Under the pieces are notes generated by a model that had not been told where the DNA came from, did not search any database, and saw only the letters and a list, made by a program, of their open reading frames with translations. Below, one piece after another: positions 17,787-25,704 of a DNA stretch of 64,000 bases (its first letter is position 1; the number at the start of each line of letters is the position of its first letter). The translations under genes and the position numbers were made by a program. Source of the stretch: Rubrivivax sp. (GTDB lineage Bacteria; Pseudomonadota; Gammaproteobacteria; Burkholderiales; Burkholderiaceae_C); assembly GCA_027485165.1 (NCBI GenBank), contig JAIXRN010000100.1, positions 1 to 64,000 of the forward strand, in the 5' to 3' direction.

Positions 17787-19580
17787 TCAGCGGGCGTGCA
17801 GCATCAGGTGCTCCACCACCGGGCCCAGCGCCAGCGCCGGCACGTAGTTGAGAAGGCCGACAAGCCCGACGGTGCCGATCAGCAGCACCACGAACAGCGG
17901 GCCGTGCGTCGGCAGCGTGCCTTCGGTGACGGCCAGGCGCTTCTTGGCCGCCAGCGACCCGGCAATCGCCAGCACGGGCACGATCACGCCGAAGCGGCCG
18001 AGCCACATCGCCACGCCCAGCAGCGTGTTGTAGAAAGGCGTGTTGGCCGACAGGCCGGCAAAGGCACTGCCGTTGTTGTTGGCCGCCGAAGACAGCGCGT
18101 ATAGGATTTCGGTGAAGCCGTGCGGCCCCGGGTTGGCAATGCCGGCGCGGCCCGCGCCCGACATCACAGCCACTGCGGTGCCCAGCAGCACCAGCAGCGG
18201 TGTGACGAGGATGGCGACGGACACCATCTTCATCTCGTGCGTCTCGATCTTCTTGCCCAGGTATTCGGGCGTGCGGCCGATCATCAGCCCGGCGATGAAG
18301 ACCGCCAGCATCGCGAACACCAGCATGCCGTACAGGCCCGAGCCGACGCCGCCGAAGATCACCTCGCCCAGCTGGATCAGCACCAGCGGTACGGCCCCGC
18401 CCAGCGGCGTGAAGCTGTCGTGCATGGCGTTCACCGCACCGCAGCTGGCGGCGGTGGTGATGGCCGCGAACAGGGCGGTGGCGTTGATGCCGAAGCGGAC
18501 CTCCTTGCCTTCCATGTTGCCGCCGGCCTGGGTGGCGCTGGCTTGCTGGTCCACGCCCAGCGCGGCCAGCAGTGGGTTGCCCTGGTATTCGGCCAAAGTC
18601 AACCCCACCACGGCCAGCACGAACACCAGCGTCATCGCCGCCAGCACGGCCCAGGCCTGGCGCAGATCACCCACCATGCGGCCGAACACGAACACCAGCG
18701 CCGCCGGGATCAGGAAGATCGCCAGCATCTGCAGGAAGTTGGTGACCGCGGTCGGGTTCTCGTACGGGTGCGCCGAGTTGGCGTTGAAGAAGCCGCCGCC
18801 ATTGGTGCCCAGCATCTTGATGGCCAGCTGGGAAGCGACAGGGCCCATGGCCAGGGTCTGGGTTTGCACAGTCTGCTCGGCCATCACAGGCTGGCCTTGC
18901 GCGTCGACCACGGGCTGGCCGTCGGCACCGGTCTTCGGCGCCTGCCAGGTGACGGGCTCCAGCGCCTGTACAGCCTGGTAGGGCTTCAGGTTCTGTATCA
19001 CCCCTTGACCGGCCAACACCAGTGCGAAGACGAAAGACAGCGGCAGCAGCACCCACAGCGTGACGCGGGTCAGGTCGACCCACACGTTGCCCAAAGCACC
19101 GGCGGCGTGCCGCGTGAAGCCGCGGATCAGCGCTACCACCACCACGATGCCGGTGGCGGCCGAGAGGAAGTTCTGCACCGTCAGCGCCAGCATCTGCGTC
19201 AGGTAGCTCATCGTGGCTTCGCCGCCGTAGCCCTGCCAGTTGGTGTTGGTAACGAAGCTGATGGCGGTGTTGAAGGCCGAGTCGGGCGATACGGCGGTCA
19301 TGGCCTGCGGGTTCAAGGGCAGGTCGGCCTGCAGCCGCTGCAAGGCATAGACCGCCAGCACACCCAGGCCGTTGAAGACCAGCAGGCCCAAGGTATAGGC
19401 GCGCCAGCCCTGTTCTTGCGCCGGATCGACACCCGCCAGCCGGTACAGCGGCGCCTCGATGCGCTGCCCCAGGGCAAAGCGGCCTTGCACCACCGCCTCG
19501 ATGGCGCGCGCCAGCGGCCAGGCCAGCAGCAGCAGGATCGCCAGGTAGGTGACCAATTGCACCCAGGCTGGCGCGTTCAC
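17787..19580 (-). CDS. kdpA: Potassium-transporting ATPase subunit A
   Basis: A 597-residue channel-like subunit that binds and translocates K+. It contains the four repeated selectivity-filter loops of the family, for example around SFVTNTNWQGYGGE, LGTNGGGFFNANSAHPYENP, TAASCGAVNAMHDSFTPLGG and SSAANNNGSAFAGL. The GTG start at 19580 overlaps the kdpF stop (GTGA). It is about 40 residues longer than the E. coli protein, mainly through a loop with TGADGQPVVDAQGQPV between the first and second halves. No defects. Confidence 0.96.
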   Translation of the reverse strand: MNAPAWVQLVTYLAILLLLAWPLARAIEAVVQGRFALGQRIEAPLYRLAGVDPAQEQGWRAYTLGLLVFNGLGVLAVYALQRLQADLPLNPQAMTAVSPDSAFNTAISFVTNTNWQGYGGEATMSYLTQMLALTVQNFLSAATGIVVVVALIRGFTRHAAGALGNVWVDLTRVTLWVLLPLSFVFALVLAGQGVIQNLKPYQAVQALEPVTWQAPKTGADGQPVVDAQGQPVMAEQTVQTQTLAMGPVASQLAIKMLGTNGGGFFNANSAHPYENPTAVTNFLQMLAIFLIPAALVFVFGRMVGDLRQAWAVLAAMTLVFVLAVVGLTLAEYQGNPLLAALGVDQQASATQAGGNMEGKEVRFGINATALFAAITTAASCGAVNAMHDSFTPLGGAVPLVLIQLGEVIFGGVGSGLYGMLVFAMLAVFIAGLMIGRTPEYLGKKIETHEMKMVSVAILVTPLLVLLGTAVAVMSGAGRAGIANPGPHGFTEILYALSSAANNNGSAFAGLSANTPFYNTLLGVAMWLGRFGVIVPVLAIAGSLAAKKRLAVTEGTLPTHGPLFVVLLIGTVGLVGLLNYVPALALGPVVEHLMLHAR

Positions 19581-19669
19581 GAGAAGTCCTCTGGCCGCAG
19601 CAGCACGGCGATCAGGTAGACGAGCAGGCCCATGGCAATCAGCCCGCCGGCGATGTCCCAGCCGGTCAT
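19577..19669 (-). CDS. kdpF: KdpF small stabilising subunit
   Basis: A 30-residue single-helix peptide, MTGWDIAGGLIAMGLLVYLI then AVLLRPEDFS. The ending YLxxALLRPExF is the KdpF hallmark. It lies immediately before kdpA with a four-base overlap. It stabilises the Kdp complex in the inner membrane. It is easily missed because of its length. Confidence 0.92.
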   Translation of the reverse strand: MTGWDIAGGLIAMGLLVYLIAVLLRPEDFS

Positions 19670-19748
19670 GTCGCACCCTTCGTGCTGCGCGCGGTGTGGC
19701 GAGCTGCTGCACGCTCCGGGATGAGCGCTCGGGAACGATCTGACGCGC

Positions 19749-19850
19749 TCACGCCGCCACCTTGTGGGTTTGCAGGCGTTCGCAGCCGGCAGCCAGGCCG
19801 ACGGCGGCCAGCCAGAGCGCGGCTGCAGCGATGAGATAGACGAGGTCCAT
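19749..19850 (-). CDS. 33-aa membrane peptide leading the kdp operon
   Basis: A short ORF of 33 residues, starting MDLVYLIAAAALWLAAVGLA and ending GCERLQTHKVAA. It has one hydrophobic helix followed by CERL and a basic tail. Tiny ORFs with the pattern MDxxYL...(L)CERL preceding kdpF are, to my recollection, common in proteobacterial kdp operons and are often misnamed as ATPase subunits; this memory was not checked by search. The ATG is preceded by GGAGACCGC, a good ribosome-binding site (minus strand, just above 19850). It ends 79 bp before kdpF. Function unknown; a Kdp accessory peptide or leader is likely. Confidence 0.7.
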   Translation of the reverse strand: MDLVYLIAAAALWLAAVGLAAGCERLQTHKVAA

Positions 19851-19890
19851 GCGGTCTCCGATTCACACGGACGAATGCTGGACGCTTGGC

Positions 19891-19941
19891 CATCAAGGCG
19901 GCGCAAAGACTTCCGCCCTGGCCATCAAGAGCGCATCAAGA
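19891..19941 (-). promoter_or_regulatory. Candidate KdpE binding site: CATCAAGA direct repeats
   Basis: CATCAAGA occurs at 19923-19930 and 19934-19941, 11 bp apart (one helical turn), the spacing used by OmpR-family dimers; CATCAAGG at 19891-19898 is a third related copy. The site is 40-90 bp upstream of the first kdp ORF. A role in kdp activation is inferred from position and geometry. Confidence 0.5.
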
Positions 19942-20171
19942 AGCCCGTGTGGGCCGGCAGCCCGCTTCGGGCTGGCTCTAGCTCAAGCCCGACCGAAGTG
20001 GGACCGCACGGGTGTGCGCGCTGCCTGCCATGAGCCTGGGATCCGAACCAGCCGCCCTGCACAAGCCCTGGCTGTGCTTTGCGCAGCTTCAATAGCGCAA
20101 CGACAGCATGGCTGAGGACGTGGTGTCCGAGACCTTTCTGGCGCAGCTGGAAAAGCCTGACAACTGCGAAG

Positions 20172-20191
20172 GGTGCACTTCCTTGTGCACC
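20172..20191. repeat. Perfect 7-bp inverted repeat GGTGCAC-N6-GTGCACC
   Basis: The arms at 20172-20178 and 20185-20191 are perfectly complementary. The repeat lies between the kdp leader and the end of the secreted three-repeat gene, 104 bp past that gene's stop. It may form a hairpin ending that transcript, or act as an operator; no T-run follows. Confidence 0.5.
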
Positions 20192-20294
20192 TGTGCCCCG
20201 GGCATCCTGCGCCTGGCGATGCGCCGGTTGGGGCGTGGGGATGACGGTGGCGCCGGACCAGGGCGAGCCCTGATCACGGCCCTGCCGGTGCGGG

Positions 20295-20717
20295 TCAGCG
20301 GCTCTTCGGCACCCAGCTCGAGTCGGCGTCGTTGAAGCGGTGCGTCTTCAGGAACATGATCGTCTCGGCTTCTACCTGGGCGCGCGTGAGCTTGCTCATG
20401 TCGCGCGGGGTGCCGCCCACGGGAACCCATTGCGAGGTGGATTCGTTCCACTTGTTCATCGACAGGAATTTGTCGCGCATGGCCTTGATCTCGGCACGCG
20501 ACGCCACGCCGGCGGGCATGGCCATGTCGTCCTTGATCACCCAGTAGCCGCTGGCTTCGTCCCAGCGGGCCATGGCCAGGAAGGCATCGCGGTCCATCTT
20601 CACCTGCGCCCGCGTGGTGGCGGCGGGGGTCTGTGCCAGGGTGGGCGTGGCGGCCAGCAGGCCCAGGCTCAGGGCCAGGCCAGCGGCGGCCAGGGTGCGC
20701 GAGAAGGTATTCGTCAT
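20295..20717 (-). CDS. Secreted protein with three 38-residue repeats, function unknown
   Basis: A 140-residue exported protein. The signal peptide is about residues 1-29 (LAAAGLALSLGLLAATPTLAQ). The mature part is almost wholly three copies of one unit, with pattern (T/S)RAxVx...(R)DxFLxMxxWxExxxxWVPx. The key arginine recurs at 36, 74 and 112 and the key tryptophan at 59, 97 and 135, an exact 38-residue period. The ribosome-binding site GGAGAAA precedes the ATG at 20717. It is monocistronic by context. I do not recognise a named family; similar repeat-rich secreted proteins exist in Burkholderiales. A binding or stress-linked periplasmic role is speculation. Confidence 0.75.
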   Translation of the reverse strand: MTNTFSRTLAAAGLALSLGLLAATPTLAQTPAATTRAQVKMDRDAFLAMARWDEASGYWVIKDDMAMPAGVASRAEIKAMRDKFLSMNKWNESTSQWVPVGGTPRDMSKLTRAQVEAETIMFLKTHRFNDADSSWVPKSR

Positions 20718-20873
20718 GGGGTTTCTCCAGTGAGGTGTGGAACAGGCCGGGAAGCTTCCCGACCTTGACCATGAGTCGGCGGCAGGTGCATTCGATTACA
20801 GACCTCGGTGTGCCGTTTCGCAGTGGGTGCGGCCGGGCCGGCCCGAGCGAACGGGCGGCACAGGCATCGCAGA

Positions 20874-22637
20874 TCACAGGTGGTCTTCAGGCGCCAGTGG
20901 CTGCAGCAGGCTGCCCAGCCAGCGCATCCACCAGTGCGAGTCGGGCTCCAGGTCCAGCACCAGGCGGCCGTCGCTGTCGGGTATCACCCATTCGCAGCAG
21001 CTGCCGTTGGCCGCCAGGCGCAGGGCATAGGCGCTGTGCAGGCGGTCGATGTCGATCAATGCTGCCACCTGGCGGGCCAGCGCCGGGCTGTCGATCAGGG
21101 CGCCCAGTTCGGTGTTCAGCGTGGCAGAACGCGGGTCCAGGTTCATGGACCCGATGAAAGCCAGATGGTCGTCCACCACCACGGTCTTGGCATGCAGCCG
21201 GCCTAGCGAGGCGCCGAACAGAAACATGCGCATGTTGTCCTTCACGCGCTGCTGGCTCAGTTCATACAGCTGCACGCCGGCGCCCAGCAGGGCTTCCCGG
21301 TAGCGCGCGTAGGCCAGGTGCACCAGCGGTTCGTCTGTGGACGCCAGCGAATTGGTCAGCAGTCCCACCTGTACGCCGCGGGCGCGCAGGGCGGTCAGCA
21401 ATGCCAGGCCCTGGCGCCCCGGCACGAAATACGGCGACGAGGCCAGCACCGTGTGCCGGGCCTGCATCATGGCCTGGTAGACGCCATAGGTCACGCTGCT
21501 GTTCATCAGCTCGCCGCCAGGGCCGCCCTGGAACGGCTTTTCGGGCGCGTCTGCCAGCACCACGGCCCGGCCTGGCAGCAGCGCCACCTGGGGGTCGTCC
21601 AGCTGGCGACCCACCGGGGGCTGGCCCAGCACGTCACGGGCTGGCAGCTCGGCTGGCATGCGCAGTTCGGCGCGCGCGGGTTCGGTCAGCCTGTCGAAGC
21701 TGGCGCGCAGGCCTGCTACTGAACCGGTGGTGCCTGGGTGGCTTTGGGCGGCTGGCGAGCCGGCCAAGCCGGAGGCGTGCAGCGGGGGCGCCACGATGAC
21801 CTCCAGTGGATAGGCAGTGCGGGCATTCCAGTACCGGTCGAACTGCGCCTGCAGCTGCGGCAGCACCGCCCCGGCGGCCAGCACGTCGACGTCGATGAAG
21901 TTGTCGGTCTCGCGCTTCAGGTAGTACTCGTCGGCGATGTTGCGGCCGCCGAACAGGGCCCAGGCGCCATCGGCGATGAACAGCTTGTTGTGCATGCGGT
22001 GGTTGATGCGGCCCCAGTCCCAGGGCGCTGCGGCGAAGCGGCCCAGCGGCCCGCTGCCGCGTGCGGCCGTGAAGGGGTTGAACAGCCGCACCTGAACGCC
22101 GTCATGGGCAGCGAAGCCCAGCCACAACAGGTCGGCGCCGCCGGTGTACAGGTCGTCGATGAGCACGCGTACGCGGACCCCGCGCGCCGCGGCGTCGCGC
22201 AAGGCCCGCAGCAGGGCGCGCCCGGTGCTGTCGTTGGCGAAGTGGTAGTACTGCAGGTCCAGGCTGACCTGGGCGCGCTGCACCAGCTGCAGCCGGGCGT
22301 CCAGCGAATGGGTGCCCAGTGGCAGCAGCCGCAGCCCGCTCAGGCCGGGCTGGCTGCCATCGGGCATCGCGGCGTCTGCAGGTGCTGGGCTGGCGGCCGG
22401 GGTTTCCAGCGCCTGCAGTGACGCCAGGGCCAGGCGGCCCAGAGCGGTCTTCTCCGACAGCGGCAGCGCCTGGCTGGCTGGCGGCAGCGCCAGGCGCGGC
22501 AGGCTGGTGCAGGCGCCCAGCGCCAGCACTGCTGGAAGGGCCAGCGCCGCCAGCCAGCCCCGCAGCGCCGGCGTCGCGCCGACGTGGCGGTCGAGCGCGA
22601 CGGGTGCGCGCCTGGGCAGGGACGGGTGGGCAGACAC
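20874..22637 (-). CDS. Phospholipase D-like lipoprotein (cardiolipin synthase/PLD family)
   Basis: A probable outer or inner membrane lipoprotein with two PLD catalytic motifs: HNKLFIADG near residue 216 (HxKxxxxD, followed by FGGRNIADEYY) and HAKTVVVDDH near residue 480 (followed by IGSMNLDPRS). Both HKD motifs are intact, so the phosphodiesterase/transferase site is complete. A lipobox LALGAC follows a hydrophobic stretch (WLAALALPAVLALGAC). GTG 22637 gives a long n-region of about 27 residues; another in-frame GTG is at 22691, so the exact start is uncertain. Members make cardiolipin or process phospholipids. Alone on its strand, divergent from the NRDE gene. Confidence 0.82.
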   Translation of the reverse strand: MSAHPSLPRRAPVALDRHVGATPALRGWLAALALPAVLALGACTSLPRLALPPASQALPLSEKTALGRLALASLQALETPAASPAPADAAMPDGSQPGLSGLRLLPLGTHSLDARLQLVQRAQVSLDLQYYHFANDSTGRALLRALRDAAARGVRVRVLIDDLYTGGADLLWLGFAAHDGVQVRLFNPFTAARGSGPLGRFAAAPWDWGRINHRMHNKLFIADGAWALFGGRNIADEYYLKRETDNFIDVDVLAAGAVLPQLQAQFDRYWNARTAYPLEVIVAPPLHASGLAGSPAAQSHPGTTGSVAGLRASFDRLTEPARAELRMPAELPARDVLGQPPVGRQLDDPQVALLPGRAVVLADAPEKPFQGGPGGELMNSSVTYGVYQAMMQARHTVLASSPYFVPGRQGLALLTALRARGVQVGLLTNSLASTDEPLVHLAYARYREALLGAGVQLYELSQQRVKDNMRMFLFGASLGRLHAKTVVVDDHLAFIGSMNLDPRSATLNTELGALIDSPALARQVAALIDIDRLHSAYALRLAANGSCCEWVIPDSDGRLVLDLEPDSHWWMRWLGSLLQPLAPEDHL

Positions 22638-22944
22638 GGGCGGGCGCGGGGGCAGGGCAGGGGCAGGGCAGTGGTCAGGGACGGTGGCCACCGACAGTGG
22701 CCCGGGACAGACGCAGGTGTCAGTCGCACCAGGCCCCCTGGTCCTTACGGTGCTGCCCCGCCGGTACGGCGCTGCAGCCGCCACCGGGTCCGGGGCCCGG
22801 TGCACCAGCAGCCACAAATGGCCCTCGGTCACGCCCCGTTGCTGGCCGATGTCGGCGGGATCTGCGTACAGACCGGGCTTTGGGTCGGATACTGCACGCC
22901 CGACCCCCGACCCCCGACCCCCGCCGCCACGTTCCCACGTTTCC
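22638..22944. other. Divergent intergenic region with CGACCCC tandem repeat
   Basis: About 300 bp between the PLD-like lipoprotein and the NRDE gene. The only structure seen is three perfect copies of CGACCCC at 22901-22921, just upstream of the NRDE start. Earlier in-frame starts for either gene fall here. No promoter with convincing boxes was found by eye. Confidence 0.5.
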
Positions 22945-23796
22945 ATGTGCCTGACTGCCTTCGCCATCGCGCAACACCCCCGCTTCCCGTTCGTGCTGCT
23001 GGCCAACCGCGACGAAGCCCACGACCGCCCGGCCGTGCCCATGGCCTGGTGGCCGGCGCAGGCCACAGCGCCCGCGCCCGTGCCCGTGCTGGCCGGCCGT
23101 GACCTGTCTGCCGGTGGCACCTGGCTGGGGCTGACCGCCGCTGGCCGCCTGGCCTGGCTGACGAACGTGCGCGAACCCGGGCAGTTGCTGCCTGTGTCGC
23201 CTTCGCGCGGCACCCTGGTGCCGCTGTGCCTGCAGTCGCCACAGGCGCTGGACGAAGCAGCGCTGCAGGGCCTGGCGGTGCCGCCGCGCAACGGCTTCAA
23301 CCTGCTGGTGGCTGAACTCGCCCAGCCCGCAGCGCCGGTGCGCTGGGCCAGCAACCGCCCGCAGCCGCAGTGCCAGGCCGTGGGGCCCGGCATTCACGGG
23401 GTGTCCAACGCCGCGCTCGACACCCCCTGGCCCAAGCTGGTGCAGCTGAAGCAGCGCCTGACCAGCCTGCTGGCTGGCTTGCCCGCGGGCAGTGGCGCAC
23501 TCGAAGCCTTGCAGGCAGCGGCCTTCAGCGCCCTGGCCGACCCGCAGCCCGCGGCAGATGCACAGCTGCCCGCCACGGGCCTTTCTTTACTGCGCGAACG
23601 GCAGCTGTCGCCAGCCTTCATCCGCATCGTGGGCGACGACCCGGCGCAGGCGGTTTACGGCACGCGCTGTTCCACGCTGGTGGTGGTGGCGCAGGAAGGC
23701 GGCCAGCGTCGCGTCCATGTTGCGGAACGCAGCTTCGGGGCGGACGGCCAGGTCAGCGGTGAACGGCGCTACGACTGGGCCTTGCCCGCCGCCTGA
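22945..23796 (+). CDS. NRDE-family protein (TANGO2-like)
   Basis: A 283-residue cytoplasmic protein. Cys2 directly follows the start Met, as in N-terminal-nucleophile folds, and the family signature NRDE is at residues 21-24 (VLLANRDEAHDRP). Further landmarks are GRDLSAGGTWLGLTAAGRLAWLTNVRE, GFNLLV and YGTRCSTLVVV. Eukaryotic TANGO2 is linked to haem handling and lipid metabolism; bacterial members lack a settled function. ATG 22945 is chosen because it places Cys2 correctly. A monocistronic unit next to the PLD-like gene; a shared role in membrane lipid upkeep would be guesswork. Confidence 0.88.
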   Translation: MCLTAFAIAQHPRFPFVLLANRDEAHDRPAVPMAWWPAQATAPAPVPVLAGRDLSAGGTWLGLTAAGRLAWLTNVREPGQLLPVSPSRGTLVPLCLQSPQALDEAALQGLAVPPRNGFNLLVAELAQPAAPVRWASNRPQPQCQAVGPGIHGVSNAALDTPWPKLVQLKQRLTSLLAGLPAGSGALEALQAAAFSALADPQPAADAQLPATGLSLLRERQLSPAFIRIVGDDPAQAVYGTRCSTLVVVAQEGGQRRVHVAERSFGADGQVSGERRYDWALPAA

Positions 23797-23840
23797 TCCG
23801 GCCGGCCTGCTGGCGCGCCACGGCGGGGCTGGTCCCGGCT

Positions 23841-24335
23841 TCAGCGCCCAGTTCGCGGGGCCAGCCGGGCCAGCCAGGCCAGCCAGACGTCACGGCGGAT
23901 GGCCAGCAGCGCCGCGCAAGCCACCCACACACCGCAGGCCAGGGCGAAGAGCTCGCCGCCGTCGCTGCTGCCGTCGGTGTTCACCACGGCCACGCCCAGG
24001 GGTGTGAAGAGATGGAAGAAGATCGCGCCACTGATCACACCCAGGCCCAGCGCCGCGCCCAGCACCTGCAGTTCGCGGCGCTGTGCCCAGGCCGCACCCG
24101 CCAGCAGCAGCAGCGACGCGATCAGCTCGAAGCTGCCCACCACCTTGGCCGAGAAGATGCCGCCTGGTGCGAACACACCCGGCAGGCCCAGCGTGGCGGC
24201 CCAGGGGTCGAGCTTGCCCTGGAAGATGTAGACCGTCTCGGGTGAGCCGCTGAACTTGAAGAACAGCGACTGGATGAAGACGAAGGCCACGTACAGGGTC
24301 AGCAGCCAGTGGCCGTGTTTGCGCAGGAACGCCAT
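23841..24335 (-). CDS. Four-helix membrane protein (DoxX-like)
   Basis: A 164-residue integral membrane protein with four hydrophobic segments (WLLTLYVAFVFIQSLFFKFS, VVGSFELIASLLLLAGAAW, LGAALGLGVISGAIFFHLF and FALACGVWVACAALLAI). The pattern KFSGSPET followed by FSAKVVGSFELIASLLLL resembles the DoxX/DoxD-like group. ATG 24335 is chosen; an earlier start would add a charged non-conserved stretch. It follows the YHS-domain gene by about 50 bp on the same strand, so the two may be co-transcribed. Substrate or redox partner unknown. Confidence 0.65.
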   Translation of the reverse strand: MAFLRKHGHWLLTLYVAFVFIQSLFFKFSGSPETVYIFQGKLDPWAATLGLPGVFAPGGIFSAKVVGSFELIASLLLLAGAAWAQRRELQVLGAALGLGVISGAIFFHLFTPLGVAVVNTDGSSDGGELFALACGVWVACAALLAIRRDVWLAWLARLAPRTGR

Positions 24336-24385
24336 GGTGGAAGTTGCCGAAAGAGTGGTGGGGGCCCTGCTGATGAGGGCGATGC

Positions 24386-24886
24386 TTACTTCTGCAGCAG
24401 TTGCGGGAACTTCTGGTTGGCGCTGCTGATGTAGCCCGGTATGTCCTTCTGCCACTTGGCCTGCACGTCAGCGTCGTAGTTCAGGTAGAGCTTGCCTTCC
24501 CGCACCGTGAACTGCTCGGGGTCGACCTTCACCAGGTAGCCCTGGGTCACGCCATAGGCGCAGTAGCCGCCGTACTGCGGCGCGTACTTGTCGGGGTTGG
24601 CCTTGAACAGTTCCAGGTTGGCGGCGCTGGCGAACTTCCACTTCGCGCCCTTCCATTCAAACGCCAGGTTGTCCAGGCCCTTCACGGGCTTGCCGACGGT
24701 GAAGTAGGCCACCGTGTCGTAGCCGTTGATGGCGGTGTCGGTGCGGCTGCTGAACAGGCTGCTGTTCTTCAGCGTGTTGATCGGCGGTTCGGCGGCCGGG
24801 GCGGCGCCGCTGGCGCACAGGCCGGCCAGGCCCAGCAAGGTGGCCAGGGCCGTGCGGCGGGAAGGGGTGGTGGGTAAGTTGGGCAT
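24386..24886 (-). CDS. Exported YHS-domain protein
   Basis: A 166-residue secreted protein. The N-terminus holds a signal peptide with paired arginines (PSRRTALATLLGLAGLCASG), so Sec or Tat export is possible, with cleavage near AAPAAEP (about residue 32). The YHS domain spans about 53-115, beginning INGYDTVAYFTVGKPVKG and including YAPQYGGYCAYGVTQG. Such domains are linked to metal binding, often copper, in exported or membrane proteins. Neighbours are the DoxX-like membrane protein downstream and the DinB-like gene upstream on the same strand, suggesting a small unit. The metal is not determined. Confidence 0.85.
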   Translation of the reverse strand: MPNLPTTPSRRTALATLLGLAGLCASGAAPAAEPPINTLKNSSLFSSRTDTAINGYDTVAYFTVGKPVKGLDNLAFEWKGAKWKFASAANLELFKANPDKYAPQYGGYCAYGVTQGYLVKVDPEQFTVREGKLYLNYDADVQAKWQKDIPGYISSANQKFPQLLQK

Positions 24887-24947
24887 TGGGGGCTCCGGGG
24901 GGTCACGGGGTTTGGGGATCGAGGGATCGACAGGCCGGGATGGCGGG

Positions 24948-25505
24948 TCAGGCGCAGGCCAGCGCGGCGCTGCCGCGCTGGTGGGCCCGCGTGGCGGGTG
25001 CCAGGCCGAAACCTTCGGGCAGCGCGATGCCCTGCTGCCGGCAGTGGCCTGCCAGCAGGGCGAAGTGGTGCACGGTGTGACTGGCCAGGAAGACGAGTTC
25101 GCGCCCCAGGCTGCTGGTGACGACGAAGTCGCTGTCGCCAGCCAGGCCGCCCAGGCCGCGCAGGTGCAGCGGCGCATGCAGGGCGCCCAGCACGCAGGCG
25201 CTGAGCAGGTCGTGCACCGCCAGCAAGCGGCGGCGGGCGCACTGCGGGTCGGTTTCCAGTTCGGGGTCGCGCGGCCGGGCGTCGTAGTTCACGGATTCGG
25301 GGTCGGCCCTGAACAGCAGCGCTTCGTAGTGTTCGATGACATGGCGCAGGTGGGGCCCCACCAGCCCGGCATACCGCGGGCGCCCCGGGCCAGCATGGTC
25401 GGCGGCCAGCTGCACGGCCTGCTGCAGCAGCTGCTGGTTCAGCGCCAGCAGGTTCAGGGCTTCTTCGGCAGCGCAGGGGCGGTGGGCGGGCAGGGCAGCG
25501 TGCAT
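24948..25505 (-). CDS. DinB-like four-helix protein with histidine metal site
   Basis: A 185-residue soluble protein. Histidines in LRHVIEHYEALLF and HTVHHFALLAGHC are arranged as in DinB/YfiT-type four-helix enzymes, which bind a divalent metal through three histidines. A typical DinB start with ALNQQLLQQAVQLAADH follows the extra N-terminus. The start is uncertain: ATG 25505 lies within a 12-bp tandem repeat that, in frame, gives four-residue repeats such as LHAA, LHVA, MHAA. Members are thiol-dependent or DNA-damage-inducible transferases, and many have unknown function. Likely co-transcribed with the YHS and DoxX-like genes. Confidence 0.6.
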   Translation of the reverse strand: MHAALPAHRPCAAEEALNLLALNQQLLQQAVQLAADHAGPGRPRYAGLVGPHLRHVIEHYEALLFRADPESVNYDARPRDPELETDPQCARRRLLAVHDLLSACVLGALHAPLHLRGLGGLAGDSDFVVTSSLGRELVFLASHTVHHFALLAGHCRQQGIALPEGFGLAPATRAHQRGSAALACA

Positions 25506-25540
25506 GGCAACGTGTAGGGCAGCGTGTAGGGCAGCGGGGC
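25493..25540. repeat. Four tandem 12-bp repeats at the DinB-like gene start
   Basis: Units GGGCAGCGTGTA-like at 25493-25504, 25505-25516, 25517-25528 and 25529-25540. Twelve bases equal four codons, so changes in copy number would alter the N-terminus or leader without a frameshift. The DinB-like ATG lies in the array. Confidence 0.7.
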
Positions 25541-25704
25541 GATCAACAGGTGGGGCAGCGGGGGTGTGGCGTGCGGTCCAGCTCGTCGTGAGTCGGGCGC
25601 CGCAGCCGGTCATTACAGGCCTTGCGGCGCTGCGCCGTGAACGGTCACGCGCCATCGGGCCGCCTGGGCATCGGCCCGCATATGGCTGGCCGCCGGGGCC
25701 CGCA

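Noticed and set aside
19958..19974. CAGCCCG-CTT-CGGGCTG hairpin upstream of the kdp operon
   Set aside because: No T-tract and no gene end close by on either strand; it could be chance in GC-rich DNA.
20108..20335. 75-codon plus-strand frame beginning MAEDVVSETFLAQLEK
   Set aside because: It overlaps the end of the secreted-repeat gene, has no ribosome-binding site or family resemblance, and loses protein-like character after 30 residues.
22312..22944. Long N-terminal extension of the NRDE frame
   Set aside because: The NRDE family needs Cys directly after the start Met, which fits ATG 22945; the extension is a shadow of the PLD-like gene.
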